Positions 7,718 to 16,295 of a stretch of DNA of 40,161 bases are shown here, in pieces (the first letter of the stretch is position 1; every line of letters starts with the position of its first letter). The notes beneath the pieces are model-generated. The model saw nothing but the letters and a program-made list of their open reading frames with translations. It did no database searches and had not been told where the DNA came from. The stretch is from Stenotrophomonas pavanii. GTDB taxonomy: Bacteria; Pseudomonadota; Gammaproteobacteria; Xanthomonadales; Xanthomonadaceae. Made by a program: the position numbers and the translations under genes. Location of the stretch: the NCBI RefSeq assembly GCF_900101175.1, contig NZ_FNFQ01000016.1, positions 1 through 40,161 of the forward strand. The letters are read 5' to 3'.

Positions 7718-9001
7718 ATGAAGATCCTCGTCATCGGCTCTGGCGGCCGCGAACACGCCCTGGCATGGAAGCTGGCCCAGTCCTCCCGTGTCACTGAAGT
7801 GATCGTGGCGCCCGGCAATGCCGGCACCGCCAGCGAAGGCAAGTGCCGCAACGTGGCGGTCAAGGTCACCGATATCGACGGCCTGCTGGCGCTGGCCCTG
7901 GCTGAAGGCGTGGCACTGACCGTGGTCGGCCCTGAAGTACCGCTGGTGGCCGGCGTGGTCGACCGCTTCCGCGCCGCCGGCCTGCGCATCTTCGGGCCGA
8001 CCGCCGCCGCCGCGCAGCTGGAAGGCAGCAAGGCCTACGCCAAGGACTTCCTGGCGCGCCACAACATCCCCACCGCGTTCTACGCCGTGCACACCGACGT
8101 GGACGCCGCGCTGACGTATGTACGCGAGAAGGGTGCACCGATCGTGGTCAAGGCCGATGGCCTGGCCGCTGGCAAGGGCGTGATCGTCGCGATGAGCCTG
8201 ACCGAAGCCGAAGATGCAGTGCGTGACATGCTCTCCGGCAACGCGTTCGGCGATGCCGGCGCACGCGTGGTCATCGAGGAATTCCTCGACGGCGAGGAAG
8301 CCAGCTTCATTTCGATGGTGGACGGCGTGCATGCGCTGCCGATGGCCACCTCGCAGGACCACAAGCGGGTCGGCGACGGCGACACCGGCCCGAATACCGG
8401 CGGCATGGGCGCCTACTCGCCAGCCCCGGTGGTGACGCCGGAGGTGCATGCACGCGTGATGCGCGAGGTGGTGAATCCCACCGTGCAGGGCATGATCGCC
8501 GACGGGATTCCCTTCACCGGCTTCCTCTATGCCGGCCTGATGATCGACGCCAGCGGCGCACCGAAGGTGATCGAATTCAACGTGCGCTTCGGCGACCCGG
8601 AAACCCAGCCGGTGATGCTGCGCCTGCAGTCGGACCTGGTCGAACTGGTGGAAGCCGCCATCGATGGCCGGCTGGACCAGGTCGAAGCGCAGTGGGATGC
8701 GCGCCCGTCGCTGGGCGTGGTGCTGGCGGCCAGGCCGTACCCCGAAGCGCCGATCACCGGTGAGGTGATTTCCGGCCTGGACGAGGTGCCGGCCAGTGCC
8801 AAGGTGTTCCATGCCGGTACGGCATTGGATGCGCAGGGCCAGGTGGTCAGTGCCGGCGGCCGCGTGCTGTGCGTGGCCGCACTGGGCGACAGCGTGCGCG
8901 ACGCGCAGGCCAATGCCTATGCCGGCGTGGCCAAGGTGACCTGGGCCAACGAGTTCCACCGCAACGACATTGGCTGGCGCGCGATCGCACGCGAAGAGTG
9001 A
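7718..9001 (+). CDS. purD: phosphoribosylamine-glycine ligase (GAR synthetase)
   Basis: 427-aa ATP-grasp enzyme that joins glycine to 5-phosphoribosylamine, the second step of purine synthesis. The N-terminal domain begins with the GSGGREHAL signature (residues 7-15). The central ATP-grasp domain has the PIVVKADGLAAGKGV block and the C-terminal half carries the E-F-N-V-R-F-G-D-P-E metal/ATP-binding segment. Length agrees with E. coli PurD (429 aa). The start at 7718 coincides with the family N-terminus; the upstream ORF extension overlaps the purH end and terminator and is not coding. No strong SD is visible before the ATG. Downstream lie a SMAG pair and a terminator shared with convergent rpoH. 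Confidence 0.98.
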   Translation: MKILVIGSGGREHALAWKLAQSSRVTEVIVAPGNAGTASEGKCRNVAVKVTDIDGLLALALAEGVALTVVGPEVPLVAGVVDRFRAAGLRIFGPTAAAAQLEGSKAYAKDFLARHNIPTAFYAVHTDVDAALTYVREKGAPIVVKADGLAAGKGVIVAMSLTEAEDAVRDMLSGNAFGDAGARVVIEEFLDGEEASFISMVDGVHALPMATSQDHKRVGDGDTGPNTGGMGAYSPAPVVTPEVHARVMREVVNPTVQGMIADGIPFTGFLYAGLMIDASGAPKVIEFNVRFGDPETQPVMLRLQSDLVELVEAAIDGRLDQVEAQWDARPSLGVVLAARPYPEAPITGEVISGLDEVPASAKVFHAGTALDAQGQVVSAGGRVLCVAALGDSVRDAQANAYAGVAKVTWANEFHRNDIGWRAIAREE

Positions 9002-9013
9002 CGACCGCGCCGC

Positions 9014-9067
9014 AGCCACGCAGGGCGTGGCTCTACTGACATTGGTAGATCCACGCCATGCATGGAT
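9014..9067. repeat. SMAG/REP pair, GTAG ends facing inward
   Basis: First unit 9014-9036: AGCCACGC, AGG, GCGTGGCT followed by CTAC (GTAG on the minus strand). Second unit 9045-9067: GTAG, ATCCACGC, CAT, GCATGGAT. The two units have different stem sequences and are arranged head to head between purD and rpoH. Confidence 0.85.
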
Positions 9068-9085
9068 GAGAACGCCACCGAAAAG

Positions 9086-9112
9086 AAAAGGCCCGGCAAT
9101 GCCGGGCCTTTT
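9086..9112. terminator. bidirectional intrinsic terminator between purD and rpoH
   Basis: Perfect 12-bp stem: AAAAGGCCCGGC, AAT loop, GCCGGGCCTTTT. The A run and T run at the two ends give a U-tract in both directions, so it serves the convergent purD (plus) and rpoH (minus). Confidence 0.92.
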
Positions 9113-9135
9113 CATTGCTTCAACGCCATCCCGCC

Positions 9136-10011
<876 letters not shown>

Positions 10012-10022
10012 AGGCACCCATC

Positions 10023-10065
10023 TTAGCAGTCCAGGATCTGGACTGCTAAAGGAGGAAAAAGTTCC
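10023..10065 (-). promoter_or_regulatory. candidate sigma-E-type promoter overlapping a perfect dyad, upstream of rpoH
   Basis: On the minus strand GGAACTT (10059-10065) matches the sigma-E -35 consensus. About 15 nt further is GTCCAGA (10037-10043) at the -10 position. The stretch 10023-10049 is a perfect 12-bp inverted repeat (TTAGCAGTCCAG, 3-nt spacer, CTGGACTGCTAA) overlapping the -10 and ending 11 nt before the rpoH ATG. It may be an operator, or a 5'-UTR hairpin if transcription starts further upstream. Confidence 0.5.
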
Positions 10066-10213
10066 AGCATCCTATTGATGCAACACTGGTCCCAAACAGA
10101 GCCCTACCGTAGCGCGATTTGATGACAGTGGCGAGCACGCTTTTCGGGATTCACAATCCCTTGGAATTCAAGCAATTACCTGCCATGAAGCGGCCGATTC
10201 CAGTCAAGCGGAG

Positions 10214-10243
10214 CTGAACGGGCCGTTCTGAAGGCCCATTCAG
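10214..10243. other. hairpin downstream of ung
   Basis: CTGAACGGGCC, 8-nt loop, GGCCCATTCAG: 11-bp stem with one mismatch in the 278-bp gap between ung and rpoH. There is no T-run on either side, so it is at best a weak or Rho-assisted terminator of the ftsEX-ung transcript. The rest of the gap up to the rpoH promoter shows no gene. Confidence 0.4.
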
Positions 10244-10289
10244 GCCCGGGGACGTTGCCCGGTGTTCAGGCCCAGCGGCCCGCCGACGC

Positions 10290-11003
10290 TCAGAGTGCCG
10301 AGCGCGGCGGCAGCGACCAGTCGATCGGGGCCTGGCCGTGGCGCTGCAGGTACTCGTTGGCCATCGAGAAATGATGGCAGCCGAGGAAGCCCCGATGGGC
10401 CGACAGCGGCGACGGATGCGGCGACTTCAGCACGCGATGGCGGCGGGTGTCGATCACCTTGCCCTTCTGCTGCGCATAGGCACCCCAGAGCATGAACACC
10501 AGTCCTTCGCGCTCGCGGTTGAGCACATCCACCACGTGATCGGTGAAGCCTTCCCAGCCGCGGCCCTGGTGCGCGCCGGCCTTGCCCTCTTCCACCGTCA
10601 GCACGGCATTGAGCAGCAGCACGCCGCGCTGCGCCCACGGGATCAGGCAGCCGTGGTCCGGGCGCGGGATACCGAGATCGGTCTCGATCTCCTTGTAGAT
10701 GTTCAGCAGCGACGGCGGCACCGGCACGCCGGGCAGTACCGAGAAACTCAGGCCATGGGCCTGGCCGCGCCCGTGGTACGGGTCCTGGCCGAGGATCACC
10801 ACCTTCACCTGCTCGAACGGCGTGGCGTCGAACGCTGCGAAGATCTGCGGCCCGGGCGGGAACACCGCCGCACCGCTGGCCTTGCGCTGGCGCAGGAAGG
10901 CCGACAGCTCGCGCATCTGCGGCTGCAACAGGTACTCGCCGACGTGCTGCTTCCAGCTCGGTTCCAGCTGGATCGTCGGGGTGTCGGTTACTTCATCGAT
11001 CAT
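10290..11003 (-). CDS. ung: uracil-DNA glycosylase
   Basis: 237-aa family-1 UDG that removes uracil from DNA in base-excision repair. The catalytic water-activating loop G-Q-D-P-Y-H-G is at residues 72-78 (Asp74), and the DNA-intercalation/minor-groove loop H-P-S-P-L-S-A at 196-202 contains the conserved His. Length is near E. coli Ung (229 aa). The ATG at 11003 overlaps the stop of the double-receiver gene (ATGA), so ung is translationally coupled to it and is the last gene of ftsE-ftsX-receiver-ung. The operon link to cell-division ABC genes is unusual for ung; I see no mechanistic reason in sequence. Confidence 0.97.
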   Translation of the reverse strand: MIDEVTDTPTIQLEPSWKQHVGEYLLQPQMRELSAFLRQRKASGAAVFPPGPQIFAAFDATPFEQVKVVILGQDPYHGRGQAHGLSFSVLPGVPVPPSLLNIYKEIETDLGIPRPDHGCLIPWAQRGVLLLNAVLTVEEGKAGAHQGRGWEGFTDHVVDVLNREREGLVFMLWGAYAQQKGKVIDTRRHRVLKSPHPSPLSAHRGFLGCHHFSMANEYLQRHGQAPIDWSLPPRSAL

Positions 11004-11842
11004 CGCAACACGGGTCCATCATTCAATCGGGCCAGGCGCAGCTGGAACAGCACCTTGGTGACCAGCAGCCGCTCTTCGATCGGCTTCAGCACCAGGTCGT
11101 TGGCACCGGACTGCAGCAGCCCGGTCTGGTTGTGGGGGTTGCCGTCGCCGGTCATCACCAGCACGGGCAGGCGGCGCTTGCCGTAGCCGAAGTCCACCCG
11201 CACGCGCTGCACCACGTCGCGGCCGCTCAGCTCGCCCTTCAGGGTGACGTCGGTCAGCACCAGGTCGATGCGGTGGCGGCTGCGGCCCAGCGACTCGGCA
11301 GTGAGCAGGGTGAATGCCTCCTCGGCGCTGACCACGTGCAGCACGTTCAACTGCTGGCGTTCCAGCATGCGCTTGGTCGCCTCGGCCACCACGCGGCTAT
11401 CCTCGATGTAGAGGATGGTCGCGCCGGGTATGGTCTGCGGCTGTACATAGCCCCGGATGAAGGTCGCCAGCGCTTCATGGCCGAGCGCTTTGTCGAAGTA
11501 GTCGGTGACGTATTCGGTGAAACGGCGCTGCTCCAGGTGCTGCTGGGCGTCGCCGGAGACCACGATCACCGGCACGTAGGCCTGGCCGGCCGCTTCGCGC
11601 ACCATCCGCGCCAGCGCCAGGCCGTCGCCATCACGCAGGGTCAGCGAGGTCGTCACCAGGTCCACCGGGCCCTGCGCCAGCGCCTGCTGCGCGTCTTCGA
11701 TGCTGTCGCAGCCGATCACCTCCACGCCCGGCAGGTCGCGCTGCAGGACGTCGGCGATCAGCTTGCGGACCAGCTTCGAACCATCGACCACCATCACCCG
11801 CGTCGCGGGCCCTTCAAGGTGCTTCAGCGCTTGCGGTTGCAT
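11000..11842 (-). CDS. double-receiver response regulator, first receiver degenerate
   Basis: 280-aa protein made of two CheY-like receiver domains and no output domain. The first (about 12-132) has Asp20 but Gly21 where the second acidic residue normally is, and Ser66 at the phosphoacceptor position in D-L-V-T-T-S-L-T-L; Lys118 is kept. The second (about 140-270) has Glu147/Asp148, phosphoacceptor Asp198 in D-L-V-L-T-D, a conserved Thr in V-M-T-G and a Lys-Pro pair. So only the second should be phosphorylated. ATG at 11842 is chosen because the upstream extension reads into ftsX with Cys/Trp-rich nonsense. It lies 7 nt after ftsX and overlaps ung. No kinase gene is in the window. Output is probably through protein contact. 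Confidence 0.88.
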   Translation of the reverse strand: MQPQALKHLEGPATRVMVVDGSKLVRKLIADVLQRDLPGVEVIGCDSIEDAQQALAQGPVDLVTTSLTLRDGDGLALARMVREAAGQAYVPVIVVSGDAQQHLEQRRFTEYVTDYFDKALGHEALATFIRGYVQPQTIPGATILYIEDSRVVAEATKRMLERQQLNVLHVVSAEEAFTLLTAESLGRSRHRIDLVLTDVTLKGELSGRDVVQRVRVDFGYGKRRLPVLVMTGDGNPHNQTGLLQSGANDLVLKPIEERLLVTKVLFQLRLARLNDGPVLR

Positions 11843-11849
11843 GCCGGTC

Positions 11850-12797
11850 TCAGGTGTCGGTCGGGCGGGTCTGGCGGAGGAAGTGGCCGGTGACCAGCCA
11901 GGCGCCCAGCCAGCCCAGCAGCAGCGTGCCGAGCAGGACCAGGCCACCGTGCAGCAGGTCCAGGCCGTGCAGCACGAACGGGCTGCCATAGCTGCGCGAG
12001 AGTTCGGCCAGCGGCACGCGCAGCGCGGCACCGGCCGCCCCGATCAGGCCCAGCGCCACCGCGCCGGCGCCCAGCCCGTACCACGCGCCCAGGTACAGGA
12101 AGGGACGACGGATGAAGCCATCGCTGGCGCCCAGCAGCTGCAGCACGCCGATCTCCTCGCGACGGGCCTGGATGTCCAGGCGCACCGTGTTGCCGACCAC
12201 CAGCGCGGCACCCACGCCGAGCAGCACCGACAGCACCTGCACCAGCCGCGCGCCGAACGCCAGCCAGGCATCCAGGCGCTGGCGCCACAGCGCGTCGTGC
12301 TGCACCAGGTCGGCCTCGGGCAGGCTTTCCAGCGCGCGCGCCAGGCGTGCGTCGTCCTTGCCCTGGCCCGGGGTGATCACCAGCAGCGAGGGCAGCGGAT
12401 TGTCATTGAGTGCGTCGATCGCCTCACCGAGGCCGGCATCGCGCAGTTCCTGCAGGCCCTGCTCGGGCGTGCGCACGTTCACTTCGGCCACGTCGTCGCG
12501 GTCGCGCAGCTGGCCGGCCAGGCGCAGCGCGCCGGGTCCATCGACGTCGCCCTTCAGGAATACATTGATGTCGCGCGACTGCTGCACGCTGCCGGCGAAC
12601 TGCTTGAGGTTGTCCAGCGCGATCGACAGGCCCAGCGGCAGGGCCAGCGCCAGCGCCATGACCATCACCGTGAGCAGGGTCGCCCACGGCTTGCGGCAGG
12701 CGCGGCCCAGGCTGAACACCACGCTGTGCACGTGGTGCTGGAACCAGACGCCCACGCGCGAGGGGGCGGCGGCTTCGCTGTTTTCGTTCTTCGCCAT
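11850..12797 (-). CDS. ftsX: cell-division ABC transporter permease subunit
   Basis: 315-aa inner-membrane partner of FtsE. The FtsEX complex at the divisome couples cytoplasmic ATP hydrolysis to activation of periplasmic peptidoglycan hydrolases. A cytoplasmic N-terminus of about 35 residues leads to the first membrane segment (about 40-62), then a periplasmic domain of about 110 residues, then three further membrane segments in the C-terminal part with the FtsX/MacB-type fold. ATG at 12797 has GGAG 6 nt upstream inside the end of ftsE, and only 2 nt separate the ftsE stop from this ATG. Length fits the family (E. coli 352 aa, shorter N-terminus here). Confidence 0.95.
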   Translation of the reverse strand: MAKNENSEAAAPSRVGVWFQHHVHSVVFSLGRACRKPWATLLTVMVMALALALPLGLSIALDNLKQFAGSVQQSRDINVFLKGDVDGPGALRLAGQLRDRDDVAEVNVRTPEQGLQELRDAGLGEAIDALNDNPLPSLLVITPGQGKDDARLARALESLPEADLVQHDALWRQRLDAWLAFGARLVQVLSVLLGVGAALVVGNTVRLDIQARREEIGVLQLLGASDGFIRRPFLYLGAWYGLGAGAVALGLIGAAGAALRVPLAELSRSYGSPFVLHGLDLLHGGLVLLGTLLLGWLGAWLVTGHFLRQTRPTDT

Positions 12798-12799
12798 GG

Positions 12800-13486
12800 T
12801 TACTCCGCCAGGTCCTGCGGCGAGATGTCATCCACCAGCCGGCCGTGGTCGAGGATCAGCACGCGCTTGCGCATGCGGCGCAGCAGCGGCAGGTCGTGGC
12901 TGACCACCAGCACGCTGGTGCCCCGCGAGGGCAGCTCGGCGAACAGGGCCATGATCTCCGCCGCCAGGGTCGGGTCGAGGTTGCCGGTCGGCTCATCGGC
13001 CACCAGCAGCTTGGGCTCGCCGACGATCGCGCGGGCGATGCCGACGCGCTGCTGTTCGCCGGCCGACAGCTGGGACGGCAACGCCTTCTCGCGATGGCCC
13101 AGGCCCATCCGTTCGAGTACCGAGCGCACGCGCTTGCTGATGTCACCACGGCGGGTGCCGCGCAGGATCAGCGGCAGCGCGACGTTCTCGGCGATCGAGC
13201 GGTCCATCAGCAGCCGGTGGTCCTGGTAGACCGCCCCGACCGCGCGTCGGTGGCGGGGCACGTCGCCACCGCGGACCTTCAGCAGGTTGCGCTCGTCGAA
13301 CACCACCGCGCCGCGGCTCGGCCGCTCGTCGAGATGGATCAACTTGAGCAGGGTGCTCTTGCCCGCACCGGAATGGCCGGTGACGAACAGCATCTCGCCT
13401 GGCGCAACCTCGAAGCTGACATCGGTCAGCGCCTCATGGCCACCGGCGTACTGTTTGCTGACATTGTCGAAGCGCAGGACACTCAT
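12800..13486 (-). CDS. ftsE: cell-division ABC transporter ATP-binding subunit
   Basis: 228-aa ABC ATPase. Walker A G-H-S-G-A-G-K-S-T is at 37-45, the signature L-S-A-G-E-Q-Q-R-V in the second half, Walker B L-L-V-A-D-E-P-T-G-N-L-D after it, and the H-loop in V-V-S-H-D. FtsE binds FtsX and controls septal peptidoglycan hydrolysis. E. coli FtsE is 222 aa. The frame is open 35 codons further upstream into a SMAG repeat, so the ATG at 13486 is the real start. No usable SD precedes it, and a CATAAT hexamer ends 6 nt before the ATG, which suggests a leaderless mRNA. First gene of ftsE-ftsX-receiver-ung. Confidence 0.96.
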   Translation of the reverse strand: MSVLRFDNVSKQYAGGHEALTDVSFEVAPGEMLFVTGHSGAGKSTLLKLIHLDERPSRGAVVFDERNLLKVRGGDVPRHRRAVGAVYQDHRLLMDRSIAENVALPLILRGTRRGDISKRVRSVLERMGLGHREKALPSQLSAGEQQRVGIARAIVGEPKLLVADEPTGNLDPTLAAEIMALFAELPSRGTSVLVVSHDLPLLRRMRKRVLILDHGRLVDDISPQDLAE

Positions 13487-13492
13487 GCCCCG

Positions 13493-13498
13493 ATTATG
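13493..13498 (-). promoter_or_regulatory. putative -10 of ftsE, consistent with leaderless transcript
   Basis: CATAAT on the minus strand (five of six to TATAAT) with 6 nt between it and the ftsE ATG. Transcription would begin at or next to the start codon. The -35 region is poor. Confidence 0.4.
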
Positions 13499-13537
13499 CA
13501 GGAGCGGCGCGACGTCGTGGAGACGGTCGCGCGATCG

Positions 13538-13594
13538 GTAGTGCCGGCCGCTGGCCGGCAACCCACATGGCTGCCGGCCAGCGGCCGGCACTAC
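13538..13594. repeat. SMAG pair forming one 23-bp inverted repeat
   Basis: Two identical units in opposite orientation: GTAG + TGCCGGCC-GCT-GGCCGGCA (13538-13560) and its exact complement ending in CTAC (13572-13594), with an 11-nt spacer. Each unit can fold alone, or the pair can form a long stem. It lies between rhlB and ftsE. Confidence 0.92.
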
Positions 13595-13605
13595 CGTTCA
13601 AAGCC

Positions 13606-13629
13606 ACCCGACCAGCGGTCGGGTGCTAC
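13606..13629. repeat. SMAG unit, different stem subfamily
   Basis: ACCCGACC, AGC, GGTCGGGT followed by GCTAC (minus strand GTAGC). Same architecture as the neighbouring pair but a different stem, 12 nt away, just beyond the rhlB stop. Confidence 0.8.
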
Positions 13630-13632
13630 CCG

Positions 13633-13653
13633 CTGATCGGCAGCGCCGATCAG
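13633..13653. other. hairpin straddling the rhlB stop codon
   Basis: Perfect 9-bp stem CTGATCGGC / GCCGATCAG with an AGC loop. The rhlB TGA (13650-13652, minus strand) is inside it. No T-run follows; together with the adjacent SMAG hairpins it may block 3' exonucleases. Confidence 0.5.
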
Positions 13654-15374
13654 TTGCCCGACAGCATCCGGCGGATCTTGCGGCCGATGCGGGTCAGGAA
13701 CGAGTCACCGGTGTCGGCGGCCGTGCGCACCGGCTTGGCCACCACCTGCACCGGGGTTACCGGGCTGGCGCCGTTGCCGGCGTTGGCCTGTACACCCTCG
13801 GCACCCTCGACCGGACGGCCGTGGCGACGGCGACGGCGCTTGCGCGGCTTGTGTTCGCCATCCACGGCGCCTTCCGGTGCGCCTTCGGCGCGCGGCGGGC
13901 GCGGCGGACGCGGGGCCGGGGCGGCGGCGCCTTCAGCACCGGCGACCGGGGCGGCAGCGCCCTGCTCGCCTTCCACGCGCGGTTTGCGCGGGCCGCGCGA
14001 ACGGCGTTCGCCGCTGCGCTCACCGTCGCGACCACCGCGACCCCCGCCACTGCCGGAACGACCGCCGTTGCGGCCACCGCCACGACGCTCTTCCTCGGCG
14101 GCGCGGGCTTCGCGCGCTTCGCGGAAGATCTGGCCGACGCTTTCGTTGTCGTCGCCTTCCTCGCCCGCCGCCGGGGCCGGACGTTCCGGGCGCGGCAGCG
14201 GCGTCATCAGTTCCTTGGTGACCGGTTCGGACGGAATCTTCTGCTCGATGTAGGCCTCGATGTCCGGCAGGCCCATGGCGTAGCGTTCGCAGGCGAAGCT
14301 GATCGCATCACCCTCTTCGCCCAGGCGCGCGGTGCGGCCGATGCGGTGCACGTAGTCTTCGGCGTCGAACGGCAGGTCGTAGTTGTAGACGTACTTGATG
14401 CCGTCGATGTGCAGGCCACGGGCCGCCACGTCGGTAGCCACCAGGATTTCCAGCTGGCCCTTCTGGAAGCGGTTGAGCAGGCTCTCACGCTTCTTCTGCG
14501 GCACGTCGCCGGACAGCACGCCGACGCGGTAGCCGGCCTTTTCCAGCGAACGGGCGACGCGCTCGACGAACACCTTGGTATTGACGAACACCATGGTGCG
14601 CGCGCCTTCGCTGCGCGACAGCAGGCCCAGCAGCAGCGGGATCTTCTCGTCGTCGGCCGGGAAGTAGATGCGCTGGCGGACGCGGGCAGCGGTGATGGTC
14701 TCGGCTTCGACCACCAGCTTCTGCGGCTCGTTCATGTGCTCGTAGGCCAGCTCCAGCACCCGATGGCTGAGGGTGGCGCTGAACAGCAGGGTCTGGCGGA
14801 TGGTGCGTTCCGGCATGCGGCGCAGCAGGAAGCGGATGTCCTTGATGAAGCCCAGGTCGAACATGCGGTCGGCTTCGTCCAGCACGCAGATCTCGCAGGC
14901 GTGCAGCGACACCACCTTGTGCTGCTTGACGTAGTCGATCAGGCGGCCCGGGGTGGCGATGATCACGTCCACGCCCTGCTGCAGCAGCTCGCGCTGCTTG
15001 TCGTAATCCACGCCGCCGTAGACCAGCGCGAAACGCAGGCCCAGGTCGGAACCGAACTTCACCGCATCCTTGTGGATCTGGATGGCCAGTTCGCGGGTCG
15101 GGGCGAGGATCAGCGCGCGCGGGTCTTCCGGCTTGCGATCGGCCAGCGCCGGGCGGGTCAGCAGGCGGTTCACGACAGCTACCAGGAAGGCCAGGGTCTT
15201 GCCGGTGCCGGTCTGCGCCTGGCCGGCGACATCACCACCGGGCAGCGCGACCGGCAATGTCAGCGCCTGGATCGGGGTGCAGCGGGTGAATCCGGCTCCT
15301 TCAAGGCCGGCCTGCAGGGCCGGATGCAGCTCGAAGGAGGAGAAGGTCAAATCGGTCAGCGGTTTGTCGCTCAT
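13650..15374 (-). CDS. rhlB: DEAD-box ATP-dependent RNA helicase
   Basis: 574-aa helicase. Motif I A-Q-T-G-T-G-K-T at 53-60, P-T-R-E-L-A, T-P-G-R, motif II D-E-A-D, motif III S-A-T, and motif VI H-R-I-G-R-T-A-R are all present. The phenylalanine-plus-Q-motif region is at the N-terminus. The core ends near residue 400; the remaining 170 or so residues are a low-complexity Arg/Gly/Pro/Ala tail with RGG-like and poly-Arg patches, probably an RNA-binding disordered tail. RhlB is the degradosome helicase in gammaproteobacteria, and the divergent trxA-rho neighbourhood is the classical rhlB context. E. coli RhlB is 421 aa, so the tail is much longer. ATG at 15374 starts the conserved N-terminus. 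Confidence 0.92.
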   Translation of the reverse strand: MSDKPLTDLTFSSFELHPALQAGLEGAGFTRCTPIQALTLPVALPGGDVAGQAQTGTGKTLAFLVAVVNRLLTRPALADRKPEDPRALILAPTRELAIQIHKDAVKFGSDLGLRFALVYGGVDYDKQRELLQQGVDVIIATPGRLIDYVKQHKVVSLHACEICVLDEADRMFDLGFIKDIRFLLRRMPERTIRQTLLFSATLSHRVLELAYEHMNEPQKLVVEAETITAARVRQRIYFPADDEKIPLLLGLLSRSEGARTMVFVNTKVFVERVARSLEKAGYRVGVLSGDVPQKKRESLLNRFQKGQLEILVATDVAARGLHIDGIKYVYNYDLPFDAEDYVHRIGRTARLGEEGDAISFACERYAMGLPDIEAYIEQKIPSEPVTKELMTPLPRPERPAPAAGEEGDDNESVGQIFREAREARAAEEERRGGGRNGGRSGSGGGRGGRDGERSGERRSRGPRKPRVEGEQGAAAPVAGAEGAAAPAPRPPRPPRAEGAPEGAVDGEHKPRKRRRRRHGRPVEGAEGVQANAGNGASPVTPVQVVAKPVRTAADTGDSFLTRIGRKIRRMLSGN

Positions 15375-15884
15375 GAGTCCGTCTTGGTATGGCCGCCGGC
15401 CCGTGGGGCGGCTGGCACTTCATCGTCTAGGGGCACCGTCGCAAACTGCGGCCCCTGCGGCGGGTTGGCAGGCTGGGACCACCGGTCCGCGCGCCGCACA
15501 ATGCCCCAGTTTAACGCACTCGGGCGGGCAAACCGGAATGGACGGTCTCACGACACCAGGAGACGCACTGCCTTCACCCAGCCACACCGGACTTGAACGG
15601 CCCGGCCCGGGCCGCTGGTGTCGTTCACTGCCAGCCCCATCTACAGGAGGACAGTGAAATCCGACACATACCGGGCATCGAAGCGATCACGATACGCTGG
15701 GTTCCAGCTGGCGCCTGTCCCTGCCCTGCGATAGGGGTACACTGCCGGCCGTGAGCGTCCAGGCATCCCGCCGAACGCACCGCGGCGGTCCGCCGCGAGG
15801 CAACGACGAGGGTCGCGCCACCGGGCATGGCCCAGTTCACCCACCTCCGGCATCGCCGGGTGCAATCCAAGACGAGAAACCAAG
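15375..15884. other. 510-bp divergent intergenic region rhlB/trxA
   Basis: Regulatory region for rhlB (minus) and trxA (plus). It contains a GC palindrome GGCCCGGCCCGGGCC near 15598-15612, a possible 26-codon ORF with an AGGAGG upstream (15654-15734) and a TACACT hexamer at 15738-15743 that could be a -10 for trxA, without a good -35. Long minus-strand ORFs here look like random open frames. I see no other gene. Confidence 0.4.
15654..15734 (+). CDS. possible 26-aa leader ORF upstream of trxA
   Basis: GTG-initiated ORF ending at TAG, encoding a very basic peptide beginning M-K-S-D-T-Y-R. A perfect AGGAGG lies upstream, but only 3 nt separate it from the GTG, closer than optimal. The stop is 150 nt before the trxA ATG. 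A leader peptide or a short regulatory protein is possible. Without conservation data it may be chance. The position recalls the small leader gene known near rho in enterobacteria, but that one lies between trxA and rho. Confidence 0.3.
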   Translation: MKSDTYRASKRSRYAGFQLAPVPALR

Positions 15885-16214
15885 ATGAGCGACAAGGTTG
15901 TACACGTCGGCGATGCCGACTTTGATAGCGCAGTGCTGAATTCCAAGGAACCGGTGCTGGTCGATTTCTGGGCCGAATGGTGTGGCCCGTGCAAGATGAT
16001 CGCCCCGGCGCTGGACGAACTGGCCGATGCCTACCAGGGCCGCGCCAAGATCGCCAAGGTCAATGTCGACCACAACCGCGCGCTGGCCGCCAAGTACCAC
16101 GTGCGTTCTATTCCGTACCTGGTCGTGTTCAAGGACGGCGAGAAGGTCGGCGAGCAGATCGGTGCGGTGGGCAAGGCCCAGCTGGCCGGCCTGCTGGACA
16201 AGGCCCTGGCCTGA
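15885..16214 (+). CDS. trxA: thioredoxin
   Basis: 109-aa cytoplasmic dithiol-disulfide oxidoreductase. The W-C-G-P-C active site is at about residues 32-36, preceded by V-D-F-W-A. The buried Asp, the cis-Pro in S-I-P-Y and the C-terminal helix are in place. Length equals E. coli TrxA (109 aa). It reduces ribonucleotide reductase and many other proteins using thioredoxin reductase. ATG at 15885 has no strong SD but coincides with the family N-terminus. It lies between divergent rhlB and downstream rho, the order conserved in gammaproteobacteria. Confidence 0.98.
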   Translation: MSDKVVHVGDADFDSAVLNSKEPVLVDFWAEWCGPCKMIAPALDELADAYQGRAKIAKVNVDHNRALAAKYHVRSIPYLVVFKDGEKVGEQIGAVGKAQLAGLLDKALA

Positions 16215-16226
16215 TCCTGCCGGTTC

Positions 16227-16253
16227 CCGGCAGCCGCCGAGCGCGGCTGCCGG
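16227..16253. other. strong hairpin downstream of trxA
   Basis: Perfect 11-bp stem CCGGCAGCCGC / GCGGCTGCCGG with a 5-nt loop, 12 nt after the trxA stop. No T-run follows, so it may stabilise the trxA mRNA 3' end rather than terminate. Confidence 0.5.
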
Positions 16254-16295
16254 CGGGCGCCCCGCGCCCATGATGAATGCTGTTCCCGGCGACCC

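Noticed and set aside
13561..13571. Possible CRISPR-like array in the repeats around 13538-13630
   Set aside because: Units are palindromic, of alternating orientation and different stem sequence, with no regular spacers and no cas genes; they are SMAG/REP elements.
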